Positions 44,836 through 53,799 of a stretch of DNA of 64,000 nt are shown in pieces. The notes under the pieces were generated by a model that was not told where the DNA came from, made no database searches, and saw only the letters and a program-made list of their open reading frames with translations. The stretch is taken from contig NZ_FOWW01000005.1 of the NCBI RefSeq assembly GCF_900115565.1, positions 124,001 through 188,000 of the forward strand, in the 5' to 3' direction. Origin of the DNA: Amycolatopsis arida (GTDB lineage Bacteria > Actinomycetota > Actinomycetes > Mycobacteriales > Pseudonocardiaceae). The translations under genes were made by a program, and so were the position numbers. Position 1 is the stretch's first letter; each line of letters opens with the position of its first letter.

Positions 44836-45658
44836 ATGACGAAGTCGAGGGACGACACGTCCCAACGTGACGCCGGTACCGCCGGCAAGGTCGGCGAGCT
44901 GGCGGCCACGGCCGGGCTCACCGTGCGGACGCTGCGCTACTACGACGAGATCGGACTGTTGTCGCCGTCACAGCGGACCAGCGCGGGACACCGGTTGTAC
45001 TCGGCTCAGGACGTGGAACGGCTTTATCGCATCGGGCTGCTGCGGCAGCTCGGGCTGCGGTTGGACGAGGTCGCCGCCGCCCTGACCGATCCCGACTGGA
45101 ATCTGCTGGCCACGATGAACCGGCACATCGCTCGGCTCGATCAACGGCTGGGCATCGAGCACCGACTGCGAAACCGGCTGGCCGCGATGGCCGACACCCC
45201 TGGCCCACCATGGCGAGCCCGACACTCGCGAACTTCTCGAGACCTTGGAGGACATGGCCATGCTCGACACCAATATCCGGCGCCGCATCCCGACCCTGGT
45301 CTACCGTGATATCCCTGCGGCCCACGAATTCCTCACCACCGTCTTCGGTTTCGAACCGGGGCGCATCGCGCGGGCGCCCGATGGCACCGTCCACCACGCC
45401 GAGGTCACCGCCGGTGATGGCGTGATCTGGCTGCATCCGGTGTCCGAGCGGTTCGGCCTGCAGTCACCCGAGGCACTGGACGCGTGCACCGAGGGAATGT
45501 CGATCGTCGTCGACGACGTCGATGCCCACTATCGACACGCCGACCAGCACGGCGCGGACATCGTCCACCCGCCCACCGACCAGCCCTACGGATACCGCGA
45601 ATACATCGCCCGCGACCTCGAGCAGCGGCTGTGGTCGTTCATGTCGCCGCTGACCTGA
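44836..45658 (+). pseudogene. MerR regulator fused to a VOC domain, with frameshift
   Basis: N-terminal MerR HTH: VGELAATAGLTVRTLRYYDE, then IGLLSPSQRTSAGHRLYSAQ. The coiled-coil part ends near LAAMADT; then one extra C in the run 45197-45200 shifts the frame. In the +1 frame it continues LAHHGEPDTRELLETLEDMA and a VOC (glyoxalase-fold) domain: VYRDIPAAHEFLTTVFGFEP, HPVSERFGLQSPEALD, QPYGYREYIARDLEQRLWSF. Without the extra C the product is 273 residues. As written, MerR stops at 45309 and a VOC protein could start at ATG 45254 or 45260. The protein probably senses a small molecule and may sequester it via the VOC domain, as in antibiotic-binding VOC folds. Confidence 0.75.
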
Positions 45659-45683
45659 CGCACCACCGAAGCACCACGCCAAG

Positions 45684-45938
45684 GTGCTGGCGGGCAAGCA
45701 GCGACTGCTCGCCGATCAGCAGCCGCGATGCACCCTGACCCGGCACGCGGCCGACCTCACCGACCCGATGGCTCACCGCAACCTACTCACGGACGCTCTT
45801 GCCGGGACAGACTTGCGGCTGACACGGTGCCTCGCCGCCATCGACACCGGTCCGATCGCCGCACCCGCTCGGCTGGCACCCGGCGACTCCCGATCCCCGG
45901 TTCTGACGCTGGCCGCGCTGATCGCCGAAAGCGGGTAG
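45684..45938 (+). pseudogene. Possible SAM-methyltransferase fragment (84 aa)
   Basis: The frame reads KQRLLADQQPRCTLTRHAAD, LTDPMAHRNLLTDALAG and ends LTLAALIAESG. The first part resembles the middle of leucine carboxyl methyltransferase-type class I SAM enzymes, but the SAM-binding N-terminus is missing. GTG 45684 is the only start. It may be a remnant; low confidence. Confidence 0.3.
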
Positions 45939-46008
45939 TGCGCCGAATGCGGTGATGCCAGACTGGGGCCGTTTCGCGTCGGGGCGCCGTGATCATGAGG
46001 AGAAGCCC

Positions 46009-47751
46009 ATGTGCGATCAGCGTGGTACCGCCCGTCCGAGCCGACGTCCGCTGACTCGCGCCCAGTTCCTCCGCATGGTCGGCGCTGGGCTGGCCGTCAC
46101 GGCCGCGCCGAACGTCTTGGCGTCGTGCGGCAACGCCCAACCCACCGCCTCGGGCCCCTCGGAGGGCAGGCTGTTGCTGGACAACGTGCGTGGTCACACC
46201 TTCGCCGCGGGCACCTTGCGCGAGTTCCGCAGCCTGCTGGTGGGCGATGACGGGCGGGTCGAGGCCCTCGATCCGGGCAACACCGACGGGGCGCGCCGGG
46301 TCGACGGCCGGGGCCGGGTGTGCCTACCGGGCCTGCACGACGCACACGGGCACATCTGGGGGTTCGGTGCCAATGCCACCCAGCTGAACCTGTCCGGCAC
46401 GCGGTCGCTGGAGGAGGCCATGGCGGCGCTCGGCCGTTACGCCCGAGAGCATCCCGACCTCCCGTGGATCGTCGGCCGTGGCTGGAACGAGGTCGTCTGG
46501 GGCCTCGGCCGGCGGCCCACCGCGACCGATCTGGACACGGTGGTCGGCAATCGGCCGGTGTGGCTGGTGCGGGTGGACGGGCATGCCGGGGTGACCAACA
46601 CCGCGGGTCTGCGCGCGGCCGGAGTGGACGCCGGTACGCCGAGCCCGCCGGGCGGAGAGATCGTGCACGGACCGGACGGCCAGCCGACCGGACTGTTCGT
46701 GGACGCCGCGCAGGATCTGGTGGAGAAGCACCTCCCACCGGCCGGGCCGCGGGAGCACGACCAACGGTTGGACGCCGCGCAACGCAGGCTGAACGAAGTG
46801 GGTCTGACCTCGGTCAGCGACGCGGGCACGGCGGCTGACGAGCTCGCGGTACTGCAGCAGCGGGTGACGGCCGGCTCGCTGACCCTGCGGGTGAACGCGT
46901 TCTTGTCGTGGGACGCGTTCACCGAGATCGGCAAGGATGTCCGCGCCGATTCGGTGGCCGGTGACATGCTCAGGGTGCGCACCGTGAAGATGTACATCGA
47001 CGGCGCGTTGGGCAGCAGGGGGGCGGCGTTGCTCGAACCGTACGACGACGCGCCGGGCACTCGCGGCTTGCCGCAGCTGTCGGCCGAGGAGTTGAACGCG
47101 CGAGTGCGGCGCGTTGTCGACGCCGGGTACCAGGCCGCCGTGCACGCCATCGGCGACCACGGCAACCGGCTGGTGCTGGACGCGTTCGCCCACGCCCTGC
47201 CCACCAGCCCGCAGCCCCCGATGCGGCACCGAATCGAACACGCCCAGGTGGTCGCGGTCGAGGACATCCCGCGTTTCAAGCAGCTCGGATTGATCGCGTC
47301 GATGCAGCCCGTGCACGCCACCGACGACATGAACATGGCTGAGCAGCGGGTCGGTCACGATCGGATCGCCGGCGCGTACGCCTGGCGTTCCATGCTCGAC
47401 CAGGGCACCGTGCTCGCTGCCGGTTCGGACTTCCCGGTGTCGTCCGAAAGCCCGTTCGAGGGCTGGCACGCCGCGGTGACCCGTACCGACAAGGAGGGCA
47501 GGCCGGCCGGTGGTTGGTATCCGGAGCAGGCGATGACGGTCGCCGAGGGCCTGCGTGCCTTCACCTTGGATGCCGCGTATGCCGCCCACCAGGAACACGC
47601 GCTCGGCTCGCTGGAGCCCGGTAAGTGGGCGGACTTCATCCTGGTGGACCAAGATCCTTTCGCGCTGGAGCGAGACCGCGCGCTGTGGCAGACGAAGGTG
47701 CTGCAAACCTGGGTCGGGGGCCGCCGCGTCGGCGAGTACGGCCAGTTGTAA
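46009..47751 (+). CDS. Amidohydrolase family 3 (YtcJ-like) lipoprotein
   Basis: A 580-residue exported metal-dependent hydrolase. The N-terminus has a twin-arginine-like SRRPLTRAQFLRMVG motif and lipobox LASC near residue 43. Catalytic core: CLPGLHDAHGHIWG (H-x-H metal ligands) near residue 109, RTVKMYIDGALGSRGAALLE near 326, AAVHAIGDHGNRLV near 380, HRIEHAQVV near 410, and GSDFPVSSESPFEG near 472. ATG 46009 follows GAGGAG. Substrate unknown (amide, carbamate or lactone). It is the largest intact cargo gene. The surface location suggests attack on an external compound. Confidence 0.87.
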   Translation: MCDQRGTARPSRRPLTRAQFLRMVGAGLAVTAAPNVLASCGNAQPTASGPSEGRLLLDNVRGHTFAAGTLREFRSLLVGDDGRVEALDPGNTDGARRVDGRGRVCLPGLHDAHGHIWGFGANATQLNLSGTRSLEEAMAALGRYAREHPDLPWIVGRGWNEVVWGLGRRPTATDLDTVVGNRPVWLVRVDGHAGVTNTAGLRAAGVDAGTPSPPGGEIVHGPDGQPTGLFVDAAQDLVEKHLPPAGPREHDQRLDAAQRRLNEVGLTSVSDAGTAADELAVLQQRVTAGSLTLRVNAFLSWDAFTEIGKDVRADSVAGDMLRVRTVKMYIDGALGSRGAALLEPYDDAPGTRGLPQLSAEELNARVRRVVDAGYQAAVHAIGDHGNRLVLDAFAHALPTSPQPPMRHRIEHAQVVAVEDIPRFKQLGLIASMQPVHATDDMNMAEQRVGHDRIAGAYAWRSMLDQGTVLAAGSDFPVSSESPFEGWHAAVTRTDKEGRPAGGWYPEQAMTVAEGLRAFTLDAAYAAHQEHALGSLEPGKWADFILVDQDPFALERDRALWQTKVLQTWVGGRRVGEYGQL

Positions 47752-48024
47752 CGGCTGTCGCGCGAGGAGCCTCGCGACCCTGGCGAGGTGCCAGCGGGAG
47801 CGAATCGTCTCGCCCCGCGGGGACACGGTCTGAACCTGGACATCGAATACTGGCGACGAGCGTGCTCACCCGCTGGCCGCTACCGGGCGGGAGTCGGCCT
47901 CACGGCGGCGCCGGTAGCTCCCATTGGGCCGCCAACACTCACTCTGCAGCGCCCGGCGCCGGTAGCCTGGGGCGACCGACCGAAAGACCTCGAGGTGGCG
48001 GACAGCAGGACGGATGAGGCCACG
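47752..48024. other. Spacer after the amidohydrolase
   Basis: 273 bases without a recognisable gene. An inverted repeat CGCGAGGAGCCTCGCG (47761-47776) just after the amidohydrolase stop is a probable terminator stem. The rest shows no motif. Confidence 0.5.
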
Positions 48025-48523
48025 ATGGCTCTGGCGACGACACGGGTCAGCGGGCACCGGGACGCGCTGCCTCGCCTGGCGCTGGGACCGGTCGGTGCCG
48101 TCGTGGTGGCCCAGGTCGCGGTGCTCACGGCGCTATCCGGCCGCTACGGCTTCCACCGGGACGAGCTGTACTTCCTGGCCGCCGGGGATCGGCCGGCCTG
48201 GGGCTACGTGGACCAGCCGCCGATCACCCCACTGCTCGCCAGGGCGGCCGCGGCGCTCTTCGGGACAACCCGAGCGGTCTGCGGGTCGCCGCCACCCTGA
48301 TCGGTGCGCTGACGGTGGTGCTGTCCGCGCTCGTCGCCAGGGAACTGGGCGGCGGGCGGGCGGCGCAGGTGCTGACCGCGGCGGCGACCGCGCTGTCCAC
48401 GTTCGTGTTCGTCGTGTCACACATGTTGTCCACGACGACGGTGGACCTGCTGATGTGGACGCTCATCGACCTGCTGGTGTTGCGGCTGCTACGCACCGGT
48501 GACGGTCGTTGGTGGGTACCGAC
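48025..48523 (+). pseudogene. Truncated, frameshifted GT39-type mannosyltransferase
   Basis: ATG 48025 opens a GT-C membrane glycosyltransferase: [20 protein letters not shown], then [20 protein letters not shown] and [18 protein letters not shown] (the D-E catalytic loop). A missing G in the run 48262-48264 shifts the frame; in the next frame it goes on as [20 protein letters not shown], and VDLLMWTLIDLLVLRLLR then RWWVP. It stops abruptly at 48523, where the TIGR03089 repeat begins. About 165 of some 500 residues remain. This is the island's right junction. Confidence 0.8.
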
Positions 48524-49017
48524 GGGTGCTGCTGGGCGCGTGGTGGTGCGGGGCCCACGTGGTACGGGAGCCGGCGGGCGCGCGGGTGGCGTTCGTCGGG
48601 CCCTCGGCCGGGGCGGACGAGGGTGCGGACGTGGAGGCCGTGGTGGCGCTGGACCCGCTCGGCCGTGGACTGCCCGCGCCACCCGCCGGCGGCGCGGTCG
48701 ACTTCCTCACCGAGGCCCGCCTCGCCGGGGACGACTTCACGCCGCTGCTGCCGGTTCCCGGCGACACACCGGCCCTCGTCGAGTCCACAGTGGACGAAGT
48801 GCTGAACGGGGCGGCGGCCCGTGCCGCGGCCGCGGGCATCGGCACCGGCGACCGGATACTGTCCACACTGGACTGGGAGCTGCCCGAGGGCGTGCTCGCC
48901 GGGCTGCTGGCGCCGCTGTCGGCCGGGGCGCACCTGGTGCAGGTCACCGCGGCCGACCCGGCGAAGCTGGCCGACCGCCGGCGCACCGAGCGCACGACGG
49001 TCGACCTGCTCCGCTGA
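48524..49017 (+). pseudogene. Truncated TIGR03089 copy (direct repeat B)
   Basis: Encodes residues 74-237 of the TIGR03089 protein, frame intact to the shared stop, with changes such as GADEGADVEAVV for the other copy's GASEGAEVVAVV and VESTVDEVLNG for AGSTVDEVLDR. The first 73 residues are missing, replaced by the truncated GT39 sequence. A GTG at 48499 in frame could give a chimeric 172-residue product. About 93% identical to 41973-42466 without indels. Confidence 0.9.
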
Positions 49018-49095
49018 GCCGCACCGGGTGAGGTCATGATGTCCGGCGCGCGGTGGTCCTCGCGGTGCCGCCCCTGACCGTTGCCGCGCGTCCGG

Positions 49096-49521
49096 CTAGG
49101 CCGGCTGCACCTCGGGAGCGCGGCGCCGGCGGGTGAAGAGCACGTGGTCCAGCGCCAGGCGGCCGCCGTTGAAGCCGAGGGCGAGGCCGGCGAGGGCGAG
49201 CACCAGCACCAGCTCGTAGCCGCCCTGCCCGGTGAGGCCGTTGTCCAGGTGGACGGTGAGGATCGCGCCGATGCCGACCACGGCGTAGCCCAGCCCGACC
49301 AGCGGCAGCGCGAGGCCGAGCAGGAACGCGATCGAGCCGAGCACCTCGACGGCGATGGTGAACAGCGCCGCGACCGTGGGCAGCGGCACGCCCATCCCGG
49401 CGAACATGTCGGCCGTCGCGCCCACACCGTTGTCCCACTTCTGCAGGCCGTGCGCGAGGAACACGACGGCCACCCCGATCCGGCCGAGCAACGCGGACAC
49501 GTCCCGTACCCGTTCCAGCAT
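49096..49521 (-). CDS. DoxX family membrane protein
   Basis: A 141-residue four-helix membrane protein: SALLGRIGVAVVFLAHGLQK at the N-terminus, MFAGMGVPLPTVAALFTIAV near residue 39, and VLVLALAGLALGFNGGRLAL near 104. DoxX proteins take part in quinone-linked redox and oxidative-stress complexes. ATG 49521 lies 17 bases from a perfect TTGAATATTCAA palindrome upstream. No regulator gene is adjacent. Confidence 0.88.
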   Translation of the reverse strand: MLERVRDVSALLGRIGVAVVFLAHGLQKWDNGVGATADMFAGMGVPLPTVAALFTIAVEVLGSIAFLLGLALPLVGLGYAVVGIGAILTVHLDNGLTGQGGYELVLVLALAGLALGFNGGRLALDHVLFTRRRRAPEVQPA

Positions 49522-49537
49522 GAGACCCTCGCTTCCA

Positions 49538-49549
49538 TTGAATATTCAA
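49538..49549. promoter_or_regulatory. Palindrome TTGAATATTCAA upstream of doxX
   Basis: Perfect 12-base palindrome in AT-rich DNA, 17 bases before the doxX start, inside a GC-rich genome. This is the form of MarR/TetR operators that often control doxX and similar genes. The cognate regulator is not in the window. Confidence 0.6.
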
Positions 49550-49806
49550 CTAGGATCGGGACGCTAACCGGAGCTCCTTCAAGGACCTGTGAGGCGAGCG
49601 ACCGCGCCGGTGGCTCCGTGCCCGCGTCATCTCGGGCCGCGCGCGGTGTGACCGCAGGACCAGGGACGTGGCGAGCCGGTACACTCCCCTGGGTCAGCGG
49701 CCCCGCGGGACACCAGACCTTCGTCGCATCGCGCCCCGGCCGCCGATGAGTTCCGGGGCCGGACGAGGTCCACCCGGGTGAGGAAGTGAACACCGAGGAG
49801 GACCGG

Positions 49807-50160
49807 ATGACGATCGAACACGTGCTGGCCGTGGTGCCCGTCGCCGACATCACCACCGCGCGGGAGTGGTACGAGCGGCTGTTCGGCCGGGCGCCGGACA
49901 ACCGGCCGATGGAGTCGCTGGCCGAGTGGCGGCTGACCGGCTCCGGGTGGCTGCAGGTGTGGCAGGATCCCGACCGCGCGGGGAACGGGCTGGTCAACCT
50001 GGCCGTGACCGACCTGGCCGCGCACCGGGACGAGCTCGCCGCGCGGGACCTCACCGCCGGCGAGATCCAGCAGGTGAACAAGGGCGTGGAGGTGTCGGCC
50101 CTCACCGACCCCGACGGCAACCGGATCACCCTGATCGGCGACTTCCGCGTCGACTACTGA
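49807..50160 (+). CDS. VOC (glyoxalase/bleomycin-resistance) family protein
   Basis: A 117-residue single VOC domain: MTIEHVLAVVPVADITTARE, WYERLFGRAPDNRP, and VSALTDPDGNRITLIGDFRV at the end (Glu-type metal ligand position altered). ATG 49807 follows GAGGAGGA; a GTG at 49786 is in frame but lies before that ribosome-binding site. The metal ligands are incomplete, so it may be a binding protein rather than an enzyme. The 285-base region before it holds only the doxX promoter. Confidence 0.82.
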   Translation: MTIEHVLAVVPVADITTAREWYERLFGRAPDNRPMESLAEWRLTGSGWLQVWQDPDRAGNGLVNLAVTDLAAHRDELAARDLTAGEIQQVNKGVEVSALTDPDGNRITLIGDFRVDY

Positions 50161-50311
50161 CCACCCGGGCGATCACCAGCGGAGTACCGCGAGGCCGTAG
50201 CGGAGGCACGCCGATGGGAATCCGCACTGCGGAGTGACCGATCGACGGCGCACGCCGAGCCGCGGCGGGACAGCTCCGCCCGAGGCGACGGCCTGATCGC
50301 ACGGCATCGAT

Positions 50312-50330
50312 GGGACGGAACCAGCGTCCC
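50312..50330. terminator. Hairpin between convergent VOC and fadE25
   Basis: GGGACG-GAACCAG-CGTCCC, six-base arms and a seven-base loop, 9 bases before the fadE25 stop. A likely terminator for the convergent pair, without a U-tract. Confidence 0.5.
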
Positions 50331-50339
50331 GAGGTCAAC

Positions 50340-51512
50340 TCAGCCCTTGAGCAGCGACCGGGCCATCACCAGGCGCTGGATCTGGTTGGTGCCCTCGTAG
50401 ATCTGGGTGATCTTGGCGTCGCGCATCATGCGTTCGACCGGGAAGTCCCGGGTGTAGCCGGCGCCGCCGAAGAGTTGGACCGCATCGGTGGTCACGTCCA
50501 TGGCCACGTCGGACGCGAACTGCTTCGCGGCGGAGGCCATGAAGCTCGCCCTGGCGTCACCGCGCTCGGTGGCCGCCGCCGAGGCGTACACCAGGTGCCG
50601 CGCCGCCTCGATCTTCGAGGCCATGTCGGCCAGCATGAACTGCACGCCCTGGAACTCGGCCACCGCCCGGCCGAACTGCTTGCGCTCCTTCACGTACGCC
50701 ACCGACGCGTCCAGCGCCCCCTGCGCGATCCCCAGCGCCTGCGCGCCGATCGTCGGCCGGGTGTGGTCCAACGTCCGCAGCGCCGTCTTCAACCCCGTCC
50801 CCGGCTCGCCGATGATCCGGTCGGCCGGGATGGCGCAGTTCTCGAAGTAGACCTCCCGCGTCGGCGAGCCCTTGATCCCCAGCTTGCGCTCCTTGGGCCC
50901 CACCGAGAACCCCGGGTCGTCGGCGTGCACCACGAACGCCGAGATTCCGTTCGCCTTCTTCTCCGCGTCCGGGTCGGTGACCGCCATCACGGTGTACCAC
51001 ATCGACTCGCCGGCGTTGGTGATCCAGGCCTTCGTCCCGTTGAGCACCCAGGTGTCGCCCTCGAGCCGCGCCCTGGTGCGCATCGACGCCGTGTCCGACC
51101 CGGCCTCCCGCTCGGACAGCGCGTACGACGCCGACGCCTCGCCCGCCGCGATCGACGGCAGCACCAGCTTCTTCAACTCGTCCGACGCCGACAGCAGGAT
51201 CGGCTGCGTCCCCAGCTTGTTCACCGCCGGGATCAGCGACGCCGACGCGTCGACCCGCGCGACCTCCTCGATCACGATGCACGCCGCGACCGCGTCCGCC
51301 CCCTGGCCCTCGTACTCCTCGGGGATGTGCACCGCGTGGAACCCGGCCCTGACCAGGGCGTCCCGCGCCTCCGCCGGGTACCGCTCCCGCTCGTCGACCT
51401 CGGCGGCGTACGGCGCGATCTCCTTCTCCGCCAGCGCCCGCACCGCGGCCCGCAACTCCTCGTGCTCGTCGGCCAGCCGGTACAGCTCCACGCCGTCGGT
51501 CACCTGCGTCAC
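50340..51512 (-). CDS. fadE25: Acyl-CoA dehydrogenase FadE25-type
   Basis: A 390-residue FAD-dependent enzyme that forms trans-2-enoyl-CoA in beta-oxidation. FAD/substrate motifs: YALSEREAGSDTASMRTRAR near residue 133, WVLNGTKAWITNAG near 157, and the signature FGGAGYTRDFPVERMMRDAK near 350 followed by QIYEGTNQIQRLVMARSLL, whose EGTN Glu is the catalytic base. Synteny with purE-purK agrees with Rv3274c-Rv3276c. GTG 51512 with GGAGGG close upstream. It is divergent from an acyl-CoA synthetase with a shared operator-like site. Confidence 0.93.
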   Translation of the reverse strand: MTQVTDGVELYRLADEHEELRAAVRALAEKEIAPYAAEVDERERYPAEARDALVRAGFHAVHIPEEYEGQGADAVAACIVIEEVARVDASASLIPAVNKLGTQPILLSASDELKKLVLPSIAAGEASASYALSEREAGSDTASMRTRARLEGDTWVLNGTKAWITNAGESMWYTVMAVTDPDAEKKANGISAFVVHADDPGFSVGPKERKLGIKGSPTREVYFENCAIPADRIIGEPGTGLKTALRTLDHTRPTIGAQALGIAQGALDASVAYVKERKQFGRAVAEFQGVQFMLADMASKIEAARHLVYASAAATERGDARASFMASAAKQFASDVAMDVTTDAVQLFGGAGYTRDFPVERMMRDAKITQIYEGTNQIQRLVMARSLLKG

Positions 51513-51541
51513 CTCTTCCCTCCGCGGATGTCGCCCCCGAT

Positions 51542-51557
51542 GTTAGCGCTCGCTTAC
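51542..51557. promoter_or_regulatory. Imperfect palindrome between fadE25 and acyl-CoA synthetase
   Basis: GTTAGCGCTCGCTTAC is an inverted repeat with arms GTtAGCG/CGCTtAC in the 91-base divergent region. The TTAGC/GCTAA-like form is typical of TetR operators controlling fatty-acid genes in actinobacteria. Regulator unknown. Confidence 0.5.
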
Positions 51558-51603
51558 TAGGACGTCCTTGTGTTCTTGCCCGCATTCTCCCTACTGTCGA
51601 GTA

Positions 51604-53259
51604 GTGCCGATCACCCCGCCCGGGCTCCCCAGGTCACTCACCTATCCCGAGGTCCCGGTCGGCGCGCTGCTGGCCGGCGCGGCCACCCGGTTCGGCGACC
51701 GCACGGCGTTCGCCCACGGGCCCGACGCGCTGAGCTACACCACGCTGGTGGAGTCGGCCTGCCGGTTCGCGCACGCACTGGCCGCGCGCGGCGTCGGCCG
51801 CGGCGACACCGTGGCCCTGCACCTGCCCAACTGCCTGACCTACCCGGTCGCCTACTTCGGCACCCTGCTGGCCGGTGCGACCTTCACCCCGGCCAACCCC
51901 CTGCTGCCCGCGCCGGCGCTGGCCGCGCAGCTCGCCGACGCCGGCGCCAGGGTCACCGTCACCGCCGGCAGGGCCGCCGCCACCCTGGCCGAGGCCCGCT
52001 CCGCCACCGCCGTCGAGCTGACGATCACACCCGACCCGGGCGGGCCCGGCGAGCTCGACCTCGCCGCGTTCACCGCCGACCAGCCGGCCACCCCGCCGCC
52101 GGTGGCCGTCGACCCCGCCGACCTGGCCCACCTCGCCTACACCGGCGGCACCACCGGCCGCTCGAAGGGCGTGCGGATCCCGCACCGCAACGTCGTGGTC
52201 AACGCGCTGCAGTGCGCCTGCTGGACCACCGGCTGCGTGCCGGACACCGACGCCGCCGGCAACCCGGTCCTGCGGCAGACGGGCCCCGCCGAGGAGTGGC
52301 CGGAGCAGGTCGGCACCGGCGTCGCGCTCAACCTCACCCCGTGGTTCCACGCCATGGGCACGGTGGGCTCGCTGGTCATCCCGCTGCTCACCGGCACCAC
52401 GATCGTGCTGCACGACCGGTTCGACCCGCCCGCCTACCTCGCCGACGCCGAGCGGTTGCGGGTGACGCGGATGGGCGGTGCGCCCACGCTGTTCGCGGCG
52501 CTGCTGGCCTGCCCCGACATCGCCACCCGCGACCTGTCCGCGGTGCGACTGGTCACCTCGGGCGCGGCCCCGCTGCCCGCGAGCACGATCCGGGCGCTCC
52601 AGCGGCACCTGCCGAACGCGGTGGTCGCCGAGGGCTACGGCCTCACCGAGGTCACCATGGGCGCCGTCTTCTCCCCCGCCTGGCGTTCCGGCACGCGCAG
52701 GCCCGGCTCGGTGGGCGTGCCGCTGTTCGACACCGAGGTGGCGGTCCGGCCGCCGGACGGCACCGGCGGCCCGCTGCCACCGGGCACCCCCGGCGAGGTG
52801 TGGCTGCGCGGTCCGCAGGTGATGGCCGGCTACCACCGGCGGCCGGACGAGACCGCGGCGGTGCTGGTGGACGGGTGGCTGCGCACCGGCGACATCGGGG
52901 TGCTCGACGCCGACGGCTACCTGTCCATCGTGGACCGCACGAAGGACATGCTCATCTACAAGGGATACAACGTCTACCCACGCCAGCTCGAGGAGTTGCT
53001 GCTGGCCCAGGCCGGGGTGGCCGCGGCGGCCGTCGTGGGCCGACCCGCCGGCGATGTGGGCGAGCTGCCGGTGGCGTTCGTGGTCCGCACGCACGACGGC
53101 GTCACCGCCGACGAGCTCCTCGCCGCGGTCAACGCCCAGGTGCTGCCCTACCAGCGGCTGCGTGAGCTGCGGTTCGTCGAGTCCATCCCGGTGTCCGCGG
53201 CCGGCAAGGTGCTCAAGCGCGAGCTGCGCGAGCGGCTGGGCGCTACTCGGCTGGGCTGA
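51604..53259 (+). CDS. Acyl-CoA synthetase (AMP-binding, long-chain-type)
   Basis: A 551-residue ANL enzyme that activates a carboxylic acid to an acyl-AMP and acyl-CoA. P-loop: [20 protein letters not shown] near residue 177, [19 protein letters not shown] near 340, [20 protein letters not shown] near 424 and the hinge/catalytic lysine region [20 protein letters not shown] at the end. GTG 51604. Divergent from fadE25, so a joint role in fatty-acid catabolism is likely. The 3' end overlaps purE by 17 bases. Confidence 0.92.
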   Translation: MPITPPGLPRSLTYPEVPVGALLAGAATRFGDRTAFAHGPDALSYTTLVESACRFAHALAARGVGRGDTVALHLPNCLTYPVAYFGTLLAGATFTPANPLLPAPALAAQLADAGARVTVTAGRAAATLAEARSATAVELTITPDPGGPGELDLAAFTADQPATPPPVAVDPADLAHLAYTGGTTGRSKGVRIPHRNVVVNALQCACWTTGCVPDTDAAGNPVLRQTGPAEEWPEQVGTGVALNLTPWFHAMGTVGSLVIPLLTGTTIVLHDRFDPPAYLADAERLRVTRMGGAPTLFAALLACPDIATRDLSAVRLVTSGAAPLPASTIRALQRHLPNAVVAEGYGLTEVTMGAVFSPAWRSGTRRPGSVGVPLFDTEVAVRPPDGTGGPLPPGTPGEVWLRGPQVMAGYHRRPDETAAVLVDGWLRTGDIGVLDADGYLSIVDRTKDMLIYKGYNVYPRQLEELLLAQAGVAAAAVVGRPAGDVGELPVAFVVRTHDGVTADELLAAVNAQVLPYQRLRELRFVESIPVSAAGKVLKRELRERLGATRLG

Positions 53260-53752
53260 GCCCGACCCGCTCGCGCAGCGCGGCGTCCTTGTCCAGCACG
53301 AGCCGCTCCAGCCCGGCCTGGAACTCGGCCATCCGCCGGCGCAGCCCCTCGTCGGCCGCGGCGAGGATGCGCACCGCGAGCAGCCCGGCGTTGCGCGCGC
53401 CGCCGACGGACACCGTCGCGACCGGCACCCCGGCCGGCATCTGCACGATCGACAGCAGTGAGTCCATGCCGTCGAGGTACTTCAGCGGCACCGGCACGCC
53501 GATCACCGGCAGCACGGTCGCCGCGGCCACCATGCCCGGCAGGTGGGCGGCACCGCCGGCGCCGGCGATGATCACCTGGAGGCCGCGCTCGGCGGCGGTG
53601 CGGGCGTAGTCCAGCATCCGCTGCGGCGTGCGGTGCGCGGAGTACACGCCGACCTCGTACGACACCCCGAACTCGTCGAGCGCCGTCCCGGCCGCCTCCA
53701 GCACCGGCCAGTCCGAGTCGCTGCCCATGATCACACCGACCCGCGGTGCCAT
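53243..53752 (-). CDS. purE: N5-carboxyaminoimidazole ribonucleotide mutase
   Basis: A 169-residue class I PurE that converts N5-CAIR to CAIR in purine synthesis. Motifs: [18 protein letters not shown] near residue 5, [15 protein letters not shown] near 42, [20 protein letters not shown] near 68, and [20 protein letters not shown] near 115. ATG 53752 follows GGGAGG. In the purK-purE operon, 47 bases after the purK stop. Confidence 0.97.
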   Translation of the reverse strand: MAPRVGVIMGSDSDWPVLEAAGTALDEFGVSYEVGVYSAHRTPQRMLDYARTAAERGLQVIIAGAGGAAHLPGMVAAATVLPVIGVPVPLKYLDGMDSLLSIVQMPAGVPVATVSVGGARNAGLLAVRILAAADEGLRRRMAEFQAGLERLVLDKDAALRERVGLSPAE

Positions 53753-53799
53753 GTCTGCCTCCCGGTCCTGAGTAGAGTCAGTAGACTTCAGCGAAGTCC

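Larger units (their letters stand above)
42467..48523. mobile_element. Repeat-flanked accessory island
   Basis: A 6,057-base segment between the two diverged TIGR03089 copies. The left end starts with a tyrosine-recombinase fragment and a DUF1801 fragment; the right end stops inside a truncated GT39 gene. The cargo is a PPOX protein, a DHFR-like reductase, a MerR-VOC gene, an amidohydrolase and remnants. Codon bias is weaker and intergenic spaces larger than in the flanks. The rest of the neighbourhood keeps M. tuberculosis-like order (LCP, TIGR03089 ... fadE25, purE, purK), so this block looks inserted. No intact integrase or att site was found. Confidence 0.75.

Noticed and set aside
42467-48523. 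Biosynthetic gene cluster interpretation of the island
   Set aside because: No synthase, NRPS/PKS or multi-gene pathway; cargo looks like mixed redox, regulatory and hydrolase genes.
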